DNA of 5,542 nt from Comamonadaceae bacterium (GCA_947371775.1 CANBQX010000130.1:1-5542), one strand, 5' to 3'; counted from the first letter of the stretch, positions 1-5,542 are shown. The notes: generated by a model not told the origin, from the letters alone. Numbers and translations are program-made.

Positions 1-33
1 GGGCAGGCCGTAGCCGCTAAGTGCTTGAGCTAG
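1..33 (+). CDS. Possible tail of a convergent gene (partial, unidentified)
   Basis: Plus-strand frame 1 is open from the window edge and gives GQAVAAKCLS before TAG at 31-33, ending 12 bases from the lpxC stop on the other strand. Frame 2 stops at base 11 and frame 3 at base 18, so this is the longest open tail, but ten residues cannot identify a protein. The minus strand has no start codon in this stretch. The palindrome between the two stops fits a convergent arrangement. No function is assigned, and the tail may be non-coding. Confidence 0.22.
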   Translation, partial: GQAVAAKCLS

Positions 34-46
34 GCGCGCGGCGCCT
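32..46. repeat. Perfect inverted repeat across the lpxC stop
   Basis: AGGCGC (32-37), loop GCG, GCGCCT (41-46): a 6-bp perfect GC-rich stem that reaches into the lpxC stop codon (48-46) and into a plus-strand TAG (31-33). No T tract follows on either strand, so it is not a canonical intrinsic terminator. It could be a short bidirectional 3'-end hairpin between convergent genes, or chance in GC-rich DNA. Confidence 0.3.
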
Positions 47-969
47 TACCACTGGGGCGCGAGTTGCGCGAATCCGGCGGGGGCCTTGCGCTCTTCTTCA
101 AAAGTTACGACTTCCCAGGCTTCGGGTTGGGCCTGGAGCTGGCGCAACAGCAGGTTGTTCAGCGCATGGCCCGAGCGGTGGGCGCGGTAGTGCGCCAAAA
201 GTGGCATGCCGACGATGTACAGGTCGCCCATGGCGTCCAAAATTTTGTGTTTCACAAACTCATCGTCGTAGCGCAGTCCGTCCGCGTTGAGCACTTTGTA
301 GTCGTCCATCACGATGGCATTGTCCAAACCGCCACCGAGCGCCAAACCATTGGAGCGCATCATTTCCACATCTTTGGTGAAGCCGAAGGTGCGGGCGCGG
401 GCAATGTCGCGCGCATACGAGCCCACGCTCAAATCAAACTCCACCATCTGACCCGTCGAGTCCACTGCCGGGTGGTTGAAGTCAATCGCAAAGGTGAGCT
501 TGAAGCCATGAAAAGGCTCTAGCGTGGCCCATTTTTCGTTGCCGGGCGTGCCTTCGCGCACGGTGATGGGCGCTTTGATACGGATAAAGCGCCGAGGCGC
601 GTTTTGCATCTCAATGCCGGCACTTTGCAGCAAGAACACAAACGAAGCCGCCGAGCCGTCCAGGATGGGAACCTCTTCGGCGGTGATGTCCACCACCATG
701 TTGTCCACGCCCAAACCCGCGCAGGCCGACATCAAATGCTCTACGGTGTGCACCTTTGCGCCGCCGGCCGATAGGGTGGACGCCAAACGCGTATCCGTCA
801 CCGCTTCAGTGGACACCGCAATGTCTACGGGGTGAGGCAAATCCACCCGCCGGAACACGATGCCAGTGTTGGGCGCCGCGGGCCGCAGAGTGATCTCCAC
901 CCGCTGGCCGCTGTGCAAGCCAACACCTACAGCGCGCGTGATGGATTTGAGGGTTCTTTGTTTGAGCAC
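46..969 (-). CDS. lpxC: LpxC, UDP-3-O-acyl-N-acetylglucosamine deacetylase
   Basis: This zinc enzyme performs the committed step of lipid A synthesis, removing the acetyl group from UDP-3-O-acyl-GlcNAc in the cytoplasm. From the GTG at 969 it is 307 residues (E. coli 305), with homology from the first residues, MLKQRTLKSITRAVGVGLHS. Catalytic residues in this numbering: HTVEH with base E77 and zinc ligand H78; FVKHKILDAMGDL with ligands H241 and D245; SGHALNN with H268. The DGSAASFVFLL and RARTFGF motifs are also present, so it looks fully active. The start is uncertain: the GTG has no Shine-Dalgarno, while an in-frame ATG at 1011 has TAAGG eight bases upstream (1024-1020) but would add 14 non-homologous residues encoded by the terminator hairpin. 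I prefer 969 on family length. No E. coli-like secM/secA follows it in the 45 bases that remain. Confidence 0.95.
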   Translation of the reverse strand: MLKQRTLKSITRAVGVGLHSGQRVEITLRPAAPNTGIVFRRVDLPHPVDIAVSTEAVTDTRLASTLSAGGAKVHTVEHLMSACAGLGVDNMVVDITAEEVPILDGSAASFVFLLQSAGIEMQNAPRRFIRIKAPITVREGTPGNEKWATLEPFHGFKLTFAIDFNHPAVDSTGQMVEFDLSVGSYARDIARARTFGFTKDVEMMRSNGLALGGGLDNAIVMDDYKVLNADGLRYDDEFVKHKILDAMGDLYIVGMPLLAHYRAHRSGHALNNLLLRQLQAQPEAWEVVTFEEERKAPAGFAQLAPQW

Positions 970-975
970 TGGGGG

Positions 976-981
976 ATTGTA
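976..981 (-). promoter_or_regulatory. Candidate -10 box for lpxC
   Basis: TACAAT on the minus strand matches TATAAT at five of six bases. It lies directly after the ftsZ terminator hairpin and only six bases before the chosen GTG start of lpxC. No -35 box is found at 16-18 bp upstream, because that place is taken by the hairpin (CCCTTC at the 17-bp spacing), and there is no extended TG. Transcription from it would begin at or within a base or two of the GTG. It could equally be a chance AT-rich hexamer. Confidence 0.35.
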
Positions 982-1010
982 AAAGCAGTGCTGGCCCCGA
1001 AGGGCCAGCA
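981..1010 (-). terminator. Candidate intrinsic terminator after ftsZ
   Basis: On the minus strand a perfect 9-bp stem, TGCTGGCCC (1010-1002) with GGGCCAGCA (997-989), closes a TTCG loop. This is the C(UUCG)G tetraloop type, known to be unusually stable in RNA. It is followed by CTGC and then four Ts (984-981). It starts 33 bases after the ftsZ stop and lies before lpxC. The stem is strong but the T run is short and offset by four bases, so termination may be partial, leaving some read-through into lpxC. The plus-strand side has no T run, so it is oriented for ftsZ. Alternatives are a 3'-end stabilising or processing hairpin. Confidence 0.6.
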
Positions 1011-1019
1011 TGCAAGTTA

Positions 1020-1024
1020 CCTTA
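1020..1024 (-). promoter_or_regulatory. Possible ribosome binding site for an alternative lpxC start
   Basis: TAAGG on the minus strand, eight bases before an in-frame ATG (1011-1009) that would give LpxC a 14-residue extension, MLALRGQHCFYNPP. Spacing and match are good, yet the TG of that ATG forms the first base pairs of the 989-1010 hairpin, which would hinder its use. It may be coincidental. Confidence 0.25.
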
Positions 1025-1042
1025 GAGGACCGTCAAGGCTGT

Positions 1043-2332
1043 TCAATCCGCTTGCTTGCGCAAGAACGCTGGGATTTCGTAATCGTCCATGCCGCCGCTG
1101 GACAAGGCGTCCACTTTTTGCGCTGCGGAGGTGCGGGTTCCGCGCCAGACAGCGGGTGTGCTCATGGTGCCGTAGTCCGCCTGGGGTGCGGCGCCCGCGC
1201 CCATGCTGGTGCCAGCGCTTGCGCCACCCATGGAGGCCATGGGGCCAACGCTGGAGCCACGCTGCACGCCGGTGTTGCCTACCGGGTTGTTCAGGGTGGG
1301 AACGTTGAACGGTACGTTGTCGGTACCGGTGCGCAGCACTTGCAGCGGGGGCGCTGTGCGGCGGTGTGTACCTTGGCGACCCAGACCGGTCGCAACCACG
1401 GTCACGCGCACCTGGTCGCCCAGGTTATCGTCGTAGGCGGTACCGTAAATCACATGGGCTTCGGACGAGGCAAAGGCGCGGATGGTGTTCATCGCCAGCT
1501 TGGATTCGCTCAGTTTGAGCGAGCCTTTGGCCGCGGTGATCAGCACCAGAACGCCCTTGGCGCCAGACAGGTCAATGCCTTCGAGCAGGGGGCAGGCCAC
1601 GGCTTGCTCAGCGGCAATGCGGGCGCGGTCCGGACCCTTGGCCAAGGCGGTGCCCATCATGGCTTTGCCTTGCTCGCTCATGACGGTGCGCACGTCTTCA
1701 AAGTCGACGTTCACATGGCCCGGTACGTTGATGATTTCGGCGATACCGCCCACGGCGTTTTTCAGCACGTCGTTGGCATAGGCAAAGGCCTCGTCTTGGC
1801 TCACGTCGTCGCCCAGGACTTCGAGCAGTTTCTCGTTGAGCACCACGATCAGGGAGTCCACGTTGTTTTCCAACTCGGCCAGACCGGCATCCGCATTTTT
1901 CATGCGCGGGCCGCCTTCAAACTCGAAGGGCTTGGTCACCACGCCCACGGTCAGGATGCCCATCTCTTTGGCCACCTTGGCGATGATGGGAGCGGCGCCG
2001 GTTCCGGTGCCGCCGCCCATGCCGGCGGTGATGAAGAGCATGTTGGCACCTTCCAGCGCAATGCGGATGTCGGCTTCTGCCTGCTCGGCCGACAGCTTGC
2101 CCTTGTCGGGGCGGCTGCCCGCGCCCAGGCCGCTTTCGCCCAACTGGATGCGGCGGTGTGCGCTGCTGCGGTTGAGTGCCTGGGCATCGGTGTTAGCGCA
2201 AATGAACTCCACGCCATTGACCGAGGACTGGATCATGTATTCGACTGCGTTGCCTCCGCCGCCACCCACGCCAATGACCTTGATCAAGGTGCCTTGGTTG
2301 AACGATTCGTCTTCAATTAGTTCGATGGACAT
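1043..2332 (-). CDS. ftsZ: Cell division GTPase FtsZ
   Basis: A 429-residue tubulin homologue that polymerises into the cytoplasmic Z-ring and organises septation. The GTPase domain begins at IKVIGVGGGGGNAV (17-30); the tubulin/FtsZ signature GGGTGTG is at 106-112 within ITAGMGGGTGTGAAP. The T7 synergy loop NVDFEDV (208-214) carries D210 and D213, which complete GTP hydrolysis across the subunit interface. The C-terminal domain follows to about 320. A linker from about 320 to 415, rich in Gly, Ala, Ser, Thr, Pro and Met, leads to the conserved C-terminal peptide DDYEIPAFLRKQAD (416-429), which binds FtsA, ZipA and other partners. E. coli FtsZ has 383 residues; the difference is in the linker. 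A strong ribosome site supports the start. The partner FtsA is encoded just upstream and lpxC downstream, the usual order. All expected motifs are intact. Confidence 0.98.
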   Translation of the reverse strand: MSIELIEDESFNQGTLIKVIGVGGGGGNAVEYMIQSSVNGVEFICANTDAQALNRSSAHRRIQLGESGLGAGSRPDKGKLSAEQAEADIRIALEGANMLFITAGMGGGTGTGAAPIIAKVAKEMGILTVGVVTKPFEFEGGPRMKNADAGLAELENNVDSLIVVLNEKLLEVLGDDVSQDEAFAYANDVLKNAVGGIAEIINVPGHVNVDFEDVRTVMSEQGKAMMGTALAKGPDRARIAAEQAVACPLLEGIDLSGAKGVLVLITAAKGSLKLSESKLAMNTIRAFASSEAHVIYGTAYDDNLGDQVRVTVVATGLGRQGTHRRTAPPLQVLRTGTDNVPFNVPTLNNPVGNTGVQRGSSVGPMASMGGASAGTSMGAGAAPQADYGTMSTPAVWRGTRTSAAQKVDALSSGGMDDYEIPAFLRKQAD

Positions 2333-2484
2333 GCGGAGCTCCTAATGGTTTTGCAAACGGAAAATGAAAAAACAGGTGTCAAAAAAGTGGAACTTCGCTG
2401 AGGCGGCCCGGCGCGCGGCAGCCACCGCAATTGTGCCTTGTGCGAGGCCAATTTTTGCGTTTCAAACGGTATAAATTGATGCAT
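2333..2484 (-). other. ftsA-ftsZ spacer, probable ftsZ control region
   Basis: This 152-bp stretch has no plausible gene. It is clearly more AT-rich at both ends than the coding DNA around it, with a GC-rich block in the middle (2401-2425). On the minus strand it holds a perfect TTGACA -35-like box (2382-2377) between two T runs, but no good -10 box sits 16-18 bp downstream (the 17-bp position reads CGTTTG). The heptamer CCGTTTG occurs twice (2469-2463 and 2360-2354), the first copy inside an 11-bp palindrome CGTTTGAAACG. I found no hairpin plus T tract to end ftsA transcription, so read-through into ftsZ is likely. Extra ftsZ promoters in this part of the dcw cluster are known in other proteobacteria; here a promoter is inferred, not shown. 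Confidence 0.45.
2339..2344 (-). promoter_or_regulatory. Ribosome binding site of ftsZ
   Basis: TAGGAG on the minus strand, six bases before the ftsZ ATG at 2332. It is a strong match, fitting the high expression expected for FtsZ, and it confirms the start MSIELIEDESFNQG. Confidence 0.75.
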
Positions 2485-3714
2485 TTAAAAGTTCCCCGCG
2501 AAGAAGTCTCGGATCTGGCCAAAAGCACTCTTCACCGAGCCGCTTTTTTGCGCCACTTTGATGCCCCGCATGCGTGCGATGCGGGCCTCTTCCAGAAAGC
2601 CCATGACCACTGCGGCGCGGGGCTGGGCCACCATGTCGGCCAATGCGTTGGAGTACAGCGGAATACCGCGGCGCACCGGCTTGAGGAAGATGTCTTCGCC
2701 CAGTTCCACCATGCCCGGCATGACGCAGCTGCCACCGGTGAGCACGATGCCCGACGACAGCACTTCTTCGAAGCCCGACTCACGCATCACCTGGTTCACC
2801 AGGGTGAAAATTTCTTCGATGCGCGGCTCGATCACGCCAGCCAGCGCCTGGCGGCTCAGCATGCGCGGGCTGCGGTCGCCCAGACCGGGCACTTCCACCT
2901 GCACGTCGGGGTCGACCAGAACCTGTTTTGCGTGACCGCTTTCGACCTTGATTTCTTCGGCGTCTTTGGTCGGTGTGCGCAGCGCCATCGCAATGTCGCT
3001 GGTGATCAAGTCGCCTGCGATAGGGATCACGGCGGTGTGGCGGATGGCGCCGTTGGTGAAGATGGCAATGTCAGTGGTGCCCGCGCCAATATCCACCAGC
3101 GCCACACCCAACTCGCGCTCGTCTTCGGTCAGCACCGACAAGCTTGATGCCAAAGGGTTGAGCATGAGCTGCTCGACTTCCAGGCCGCAGCGGCGCACGC
3201 ATTTGATGATGTTCTCGGCTGCACTTTGCGCACCGGTCACGATATGCACTTTGGCTTCCAGGCGCATGCCGCTCATGCCGATGGGCTCTTTCACATCCTG
3301 GCCGTCGATGATGAACTCTTGCGGCTCCACCAGCAGCAGGCGCTGGTCGCTGGAAATGTGAATCGCTTTGGCGGTTTCCACCACGCGCGTCACATCAGCT
3401 TGGGTAACCTCCCGGTCCTTAATGGCTACCATGCCGCTGGAGTTGATGCCGCGAATGTGGCTGCCAGTGATGCCGGTGTAGACGCGGGTAATCTTGCAGT
3501 CGGCCATCAGCTCAGCTTCTTTGAGTGCTTGCTGAATGCTGTGCACCGTGGCGTCAATATTGACCACCACTCCGCGCTTGAGGCCGTTGCTGGGCGCCGA
3601 GCCAAAGCCGGCCAGGCGCAGGGTGCCGCCAGGCAGTACTTCTGCAACGACCGCCATTACTTTGGCGGTTCCGATGTCCAGTCCGACAACCAAATCTTTG
3701 TATTCACGGGCCAT
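2485..3714 (-). CDS. ftsA: Cell division protein FtsA
   Basis: A 409-residue actin-fold ATPase that tethers FtsZ to the inner membrane and recruits later divisome proteins. Motifs in order: phosphate-1 loop VVGLDIGTAKV (9-19), the FtsA-specific 1C (SHS2) subdomain about 85-165, phosphate-2 VDIGAGTTDIAIF (207-219), adenosine-binding GIVLTGGSCVMPGM (322-335), and a C-terminal amphipathic helix FGQIRDFFAGNF (398-409) that serves as the membrane-targeting sequence in this family. The length is close to the 420 residues of E. coli FtsA. The start at 3714 is preceded by a modest ribosome site, AGGT at 3723-3726, eight bases away. The gene follows ftsQ after 24 bp, so it is likely in the same transcript, while a 152-bp gap separates it from ftsZ. 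No missing residue or frameshift is seen. Confidence 0.97.
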   Translation of the reverse strand: MAREYKDLVVGLDIGTAKVMAVVAEVLPGGTLRLAGFGSAPSNGLKRGVVVNIDATVHSIQQALKEAELMADCKITRVYTGITGSHIRGINSSGMVAIKDREVTQADVTRVVETAKAIHISSDQRLLLVEPQEFIIDGQDVKEPIGMSGMRLEAKVHIVTGAQSAAENIIKCVRRCGLEVEQLMLNPLASSLSVLTEDERELGVALVDIGAGTTDIAIFTNGAIRHTAVIPIAGDLITSDIAMALRTPTKDAEEIKVESGHAKQVLVDPDVQVEVPGLGDRSPRMLSRQALAGVIEPRIEEIFTLVNQVMRESGFEEVLSSGIVLTGGSCVMPGMVELGEDIFLKPVRRGIPLYSNALADMVAQPRAAVVMGFLEEARIARMRGIKVAQKSGSVKSAFGQIRDFFAGNF

Positions 3715-3738
3715 AGTTTCGTACCTGTTTGTAAGTCT

Positions 3739-4524
3739 TCAAGGGGTGGGTGCCACAGCGGCAAGGGTGCTGACGCCGCGCAACCGGATGGCGTAACCGT
3801 TTTCGTGGCGCAAGTCGGCAGATTCCAGCGCGCCGGCAGGGCGCTGGTAACGTGCCAACACGCGCGTCAGTGTTTTGAGAAAGTGCCCGACACGGGTTTG
3901 AACTTGTTCCAAATCACCGCGACCTGCTTCGATCACGGCACCCCCATTCAGGCCGACACGCCAGCTGCCTTGGTTGGTCAACTCCAGGCTATCCACTGTC
4001 AAATCCATGGCGGAAAATTGGGGCGCCAGTGCGTGGTAGGCCGCCAGCACCGTGGCGCTTTGGGCCAGCGGGCCGTTGAGATGCGGCAGGTCGTCGACTT
4101 CGACTTCTCCCACATTGGCGTCAAACACTTCGCCAAAGGTGTTGAGCAAGCGGGGCTCGTTGGAGTCACCCCAGTAAGCAGCCACTTGGTGTTCCTGCAA
4201 TTGCACGCGCAGCTTGTTGGGGAAGTCACGGTGCACCACTGCGTGGCGCACCCAGGGCATGGCTTCCAGCACGGTGCGGGTGCGAGCCAAATCGACGCTG
4301 AAAAATGATCCCGTAACCCGTGAGACCACATGGGCGCGCACGGTGGGGACGTTTGCATGGGTGACATCGCCCAGCACCGTAATGTTGTTGAGGGCAAACA
4401 CCGAGCGGTTGGACACCCAGCGCGTAGCCGCCACCAGCACCGAACCCACAAAAATAGCAAACAGCACCAAGGCCAATCCGTTCATCATGCGCAAGTCCAT
4501 TGCCGTGTTCTCTGAGCGGTTCAT
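3739..4524 (-). CDS. ftsQ: Cell division protein FtsQ
   Basis: A 261-residue bitopic inner-membrane protein of the divisome, which in known systems binds FtsB/FtsL and regulates septal synthesis. Visible parts: a short cytoplasmic N-terminus (1-15, MNRSENTAMDLRMMN), one hydrophobic membrane segment at about 16-33, a POTRA domain at about 43-115 (starting FALNNITVLGDVTH and including MPWVRHAVVHRDFPNKLRV), then the beta domain, with LLNTFGEVFDAN near 127-137 and ESADLRHENGYAIRLRG near 234-250. E. coli FtsQ is 276 residues, so the length is normal. An in-frame ATG at 4584 would add 20 residues inside ddl. I chose 4524 because AAGGAG lies six bases upstream (4531-4536) and its ATG overlaps the ddl stop as ATGA. 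The sequence is poorly conserved in this family, so identification relies on topology, the POTRA pattern and position between ddl and ftsA. Confidence 0.95.
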   Translation of the reverse strand: MNRSENTAMDLRMMNGLALVLFAIFVGSVLVAATRWVSNRSVFALNNITVLGDVTHANVPTVRAHVVSRVTGSFFSVDLARTRTVLEAMPWVRHAVVHRDFPNKLRVQLQEHQVAAYWGDSNEPRLLNTFGEVFDANVGEVEVDDLPHLNGPLAQSATVLAAYHALAPQFSAMDLTVDSLELTNQGSWRVGLNGGAVIEAGRGDLEQVQTRVGHFLKTLTRVLARYQRPAGALESADLRHENGYAIRLRGVSTLAAVAPTP

Positions 4525-5492
4525 GGGGCGCTCCTTGCGCGCGGACTGCTGTCCAGCGCGGCCAGCGACAAGATTTGCAGGCACAGGTCCTCGTAGCTGG
4601 TGCCAGCGGCCCGGGCCGACATCGGCACCAGCGAGTGACCCGTCATACCTGGTGAGGTGTTGATCTCCAGCAAATAGGGTTTGCGTGTCTTGCCGTCGAT
4701 CATGACGTCGATGCGTCCCCAGCCACGACAGCCCAGCACACGGTAGGCCTTGAGTACCAGCGCTTGAATCGCCTCTTCTTCACCTTCAGGGAGCCCCGAG
4801 GGCACCAAGTAATGCGTGTCGTCGGTGAAGTATTTGTGCTGGTAGTCGTAATTACCTTCGGGCGCCACGATGCGTATCACTGGCAGTGCGCGTGCGTTGG
4901 CACCTTCGCCAATCACGGGGCAGGTCACTTCGTCGCCTTCAATGCACTCTTCGCACAGGATGTCCGCATCCAGCTGGCCCGCCAAATCGACCGCCTCGGT
5001 CATGCCCGAATAGCCCATGACCTTGGTCACGCCCAGGGAGGAGCCTTCGCGAGCGGGTTTGACGATGAGCGGCAAACCCAACGTATCGGGAATCTCTATG
5101 GCCTCGTGGCGCTCAAAGTTTCCCTGGTGCAACACTTTGTACCGGGGTGTGGCAATGCCTTCGGCCATCCACACGCGCTTGGTCATGACCTTGTCGATGG
5201 CAATGCTGGAGGCCATCACCCCTGAGCCGGTGTAAGGGATGCCCAGCAATTCGAGCGCGCCCTGCACCGTGCCGTCCTCACCGAAGCGGCCATGCAGTGC
5301 GATAAAGCAGCGTTTAAAACCTTCGGTCTTCAGTTCCGAGAGTTCGCGCTCAGCCGGATCGAAGGCATGGGCATCTACGCCCTTAGAGCGAAGTGCCTGC
5401 AACACTCCGTTGCCCGAGAGCAGGGAAATCTCGCGCTCCGCAGACGCGCCCCCCATGAGCACGGCGACCTTGCCAAACTGTGCGGCGTTCAT
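4521..5492 (-). CDS. ddlB: D-alanine--D-alanine ligase (DdlB type)
   Basis: This 323-residue cytoplasmic ATP-grasp enzyme joins two D-alanines into the dipeptide that MurF adds to the peptidoglycan precursor. The N-terminal domain carries GGASAEREIS (14-23, with E19 matching the substrate-binding Glu) and the LHGRFGEDG loop with H67. The ATP-grasp domain has VKPAREGSSLG (144-154, with K145 and S151), HKYF (K220, Y221), GWGRIDVM (R260, D262) and the Ddl signature INTSPGMTGHSLVP (277-290, with E276 and N278 as metal ligands). All key residues are present. The start at 5492 is supported by GGGAG seven bases upstream (5500-5504) and by the homologous beginning KVAVLMGG. The protein is slightly longer than the roughly 306 residues of E. 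coli DdlB; the extra is a polar tail after about residue 310, whose gene end overlaps the ftsQ start. Position inside the dcw cluster favours the ddlB paralogue name over ddlA. Confidence 0.96.
   Translation of the reverse strand: MNAAQFGKVAVLMGGASAEREISLLSGNGVLQALRSKGVDAHAFDPAERELSELKTEGFKRCFIALHGRFGEDGTVQGALELLGIPYTGSGVMASSIAIDKVMTKRVWMAEGIATPRYKVLHQGNFERHEAIEIPDTLGLPLIVKPAREGSSLGVTKVMGYSGMTEAVDLAGQLDADILCEECIEGDEVTCPVIGEGANARALPVIRIVAPEGNYDYQHKYFTDDTHYLVPSGLPEGEEEAIQALVLKAYRVLGCRGWGRIDVMIDGKTRKPYLLEINTSPGMTGHSLVPMSARAAGTSYEDLCLQILSLAALDSSPRARSAP
4531..4536 (-). promoter_or_regulatory. Ribosome binding site of ftsQ (decides start)
   Basis: AAGGAG on the minus strand, six bases before the ATG at 4524, inside the last codons of ddl. 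It is one of the two strongest Shine-Dalgarno matches in the window (with that of ftsZ) and settles the ftsQ start at the ATGA overlap rather than at the upstream ATG 4584, which has no comparable purine run before it. Confidence 0.8.
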
Positions 5493-5542
5493 GCTTTGGC
5501 TCCCAGGCTTTGTTGCATGAGCTCGACCACTCTGGCCGGCAC
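5489..5542 (-). CDS. murC: MurC (UDP-N-acetylmuramate--L-alanine ligase), 3' end only
   Basis: Only the last 17 codons and the TGA stop are in the window; the gene continues beyond 5542. Read on the minus strand they give VPARVVELMQQSLGAKA and then stop. This resembles the C-terminal helix of MurC, which in this family follows a 'SIG.VP..V.EL' pattern, and it sits directly upstream of ddl, where murC lies in proteobacterial dcw clusters. MurC is the cytoplasmic ATP-dependent ligase that adds L-alanine to UDP-MurNAc. The stop TGA (5489-5491) overlaps the ddl ATG as ATGA, so the two are probably translationally coupled. The identification rests on a short tail plus gene order, so it is strong but not proven from this window alone. 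Confidence 0.8.
   Translation of the reverse strand: MPARVVELMQQSLGAKA

Noticed and set aside
1008..1036. TTGACG (1036-1031) just after the ftsZ stop as an lpxC -35 box
   Set aside because: The 16-17 bp spacing falls on TGCATG/GCATGC, a poor -10, and the TACAAT box is about 49 bp away.
1010..2320. A 436-codon open frame on the plus strand opposite ftsZ
   Set aside because: It mirrors ftsZ almost exactly, is His/Gly/Ala/Val-rich as expected from the complement of GC-rich codons, has no ribosome site and no recognisable domain. ftsZ on the other strand is certain.
2431..2456. Hairpin GCCT-TGTGCG-AGGC followed by TTTTT on the plus strand, looking like a terminator
   Set aside because: The stem is only 4 bp and no plus-strand gene precedes it.
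2468..2489. TATACC and TTTAAA near the ftsA stop as a promoter
   Set aside because: No -35-like sequence lies at suitable spacing (GGGAAC at 17 bp); it is more simply AT-rich spacer DNA.
3226..4308. A 360-codon open frame on the plus strand across ftsA and ftsQ
   Set aside because: It crosses the junction of two real minus-strand genes and has shadow-like His/Ala/Gly/Gln-rich composition with no domain.
4525..4584. N-terminal extension of FtsQ from ATG 4584
   Set aside because: It would overlap ddl by about 60 bases and lacks a ribosome site; the ATG at 4524 has AAGGAG at six bases and an ATGA overlap.
1..5542. A new defence, mobile or otherwise undescribed system
   Set aside because: The six genes are all conserved division or envelope genes in their standard order, and no transposon ends, direct-repeat arrays, integration sites or compositional breaks were seen.

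Overview
The window is the distal end of a dcw (division and cell wall) cluster. All confident genes lie on the minus strand, so transcription runs from high to low coordinates: murC (last codons only) - ddl - ftsQ - ftsA - ftsZ - lpxC. The gene order, roughly 60% GC, the FtsZ and LpxC sequence style (FtsZ C-terminus ending IPAFLRKQAD; LpxC beginning LKQRTLKSITRAVGVGLHSG) and the FtsZ length point to a betaproteobacterium of the Burkholderiales, most likely Comamonadaceae (Rhodoferax/Polaromonas/Acidovorax-like). The genus is an inference from remembered family sequences, not from a search.

Layout from the transcriptional start side: the murC 3' end (5489-5542) overlaps the ddl start by an ATGA, and the ddl stop (4521) overlaps the ftsQ start (4524) by a second ATGA. 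ftsQ is followed after 24 bp by ftsA (2485-3714). A 152-bp AT-rich spacer (2333-2484) separates ftsA from ftsZ (1043-2332), the largest non-coding gap in the window. Between ftsZ and lpxC (46-969) are about 70 bp holding a perfect 9-bp GC-rich hairpin with a UUCG loop and a short T tract, next to a TACAAT box close to the lpxC start. Past the lpxC stop, the first 33 bases may be the tail of a convergent plus-strand gene.

The genes work as one pathway. MurC and Ddl finish and supply the peptidoglycan precursor (UDP-MurNAc-L-Ala and D-Ala-D-Ala). FtsQ is the periplasmic hub of the divisome, FtsA anchors FtsZ to the membrane and FtsZ forms the ring. LpxC commits UDP-GlcN-acyl to lipid A, linking outer-membrane synthesis to growth and division.

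This is a conserved core region. I see no mobile element, CRISPR array, tRNA/rRNA gene, toxin-antitoxin pair or new system. All catalytic and binding residues I checked are intact. What merits a second look is in the control regions: the lpxC start and its junction with ftsZ, and the ftsA-ftsZ spacer.
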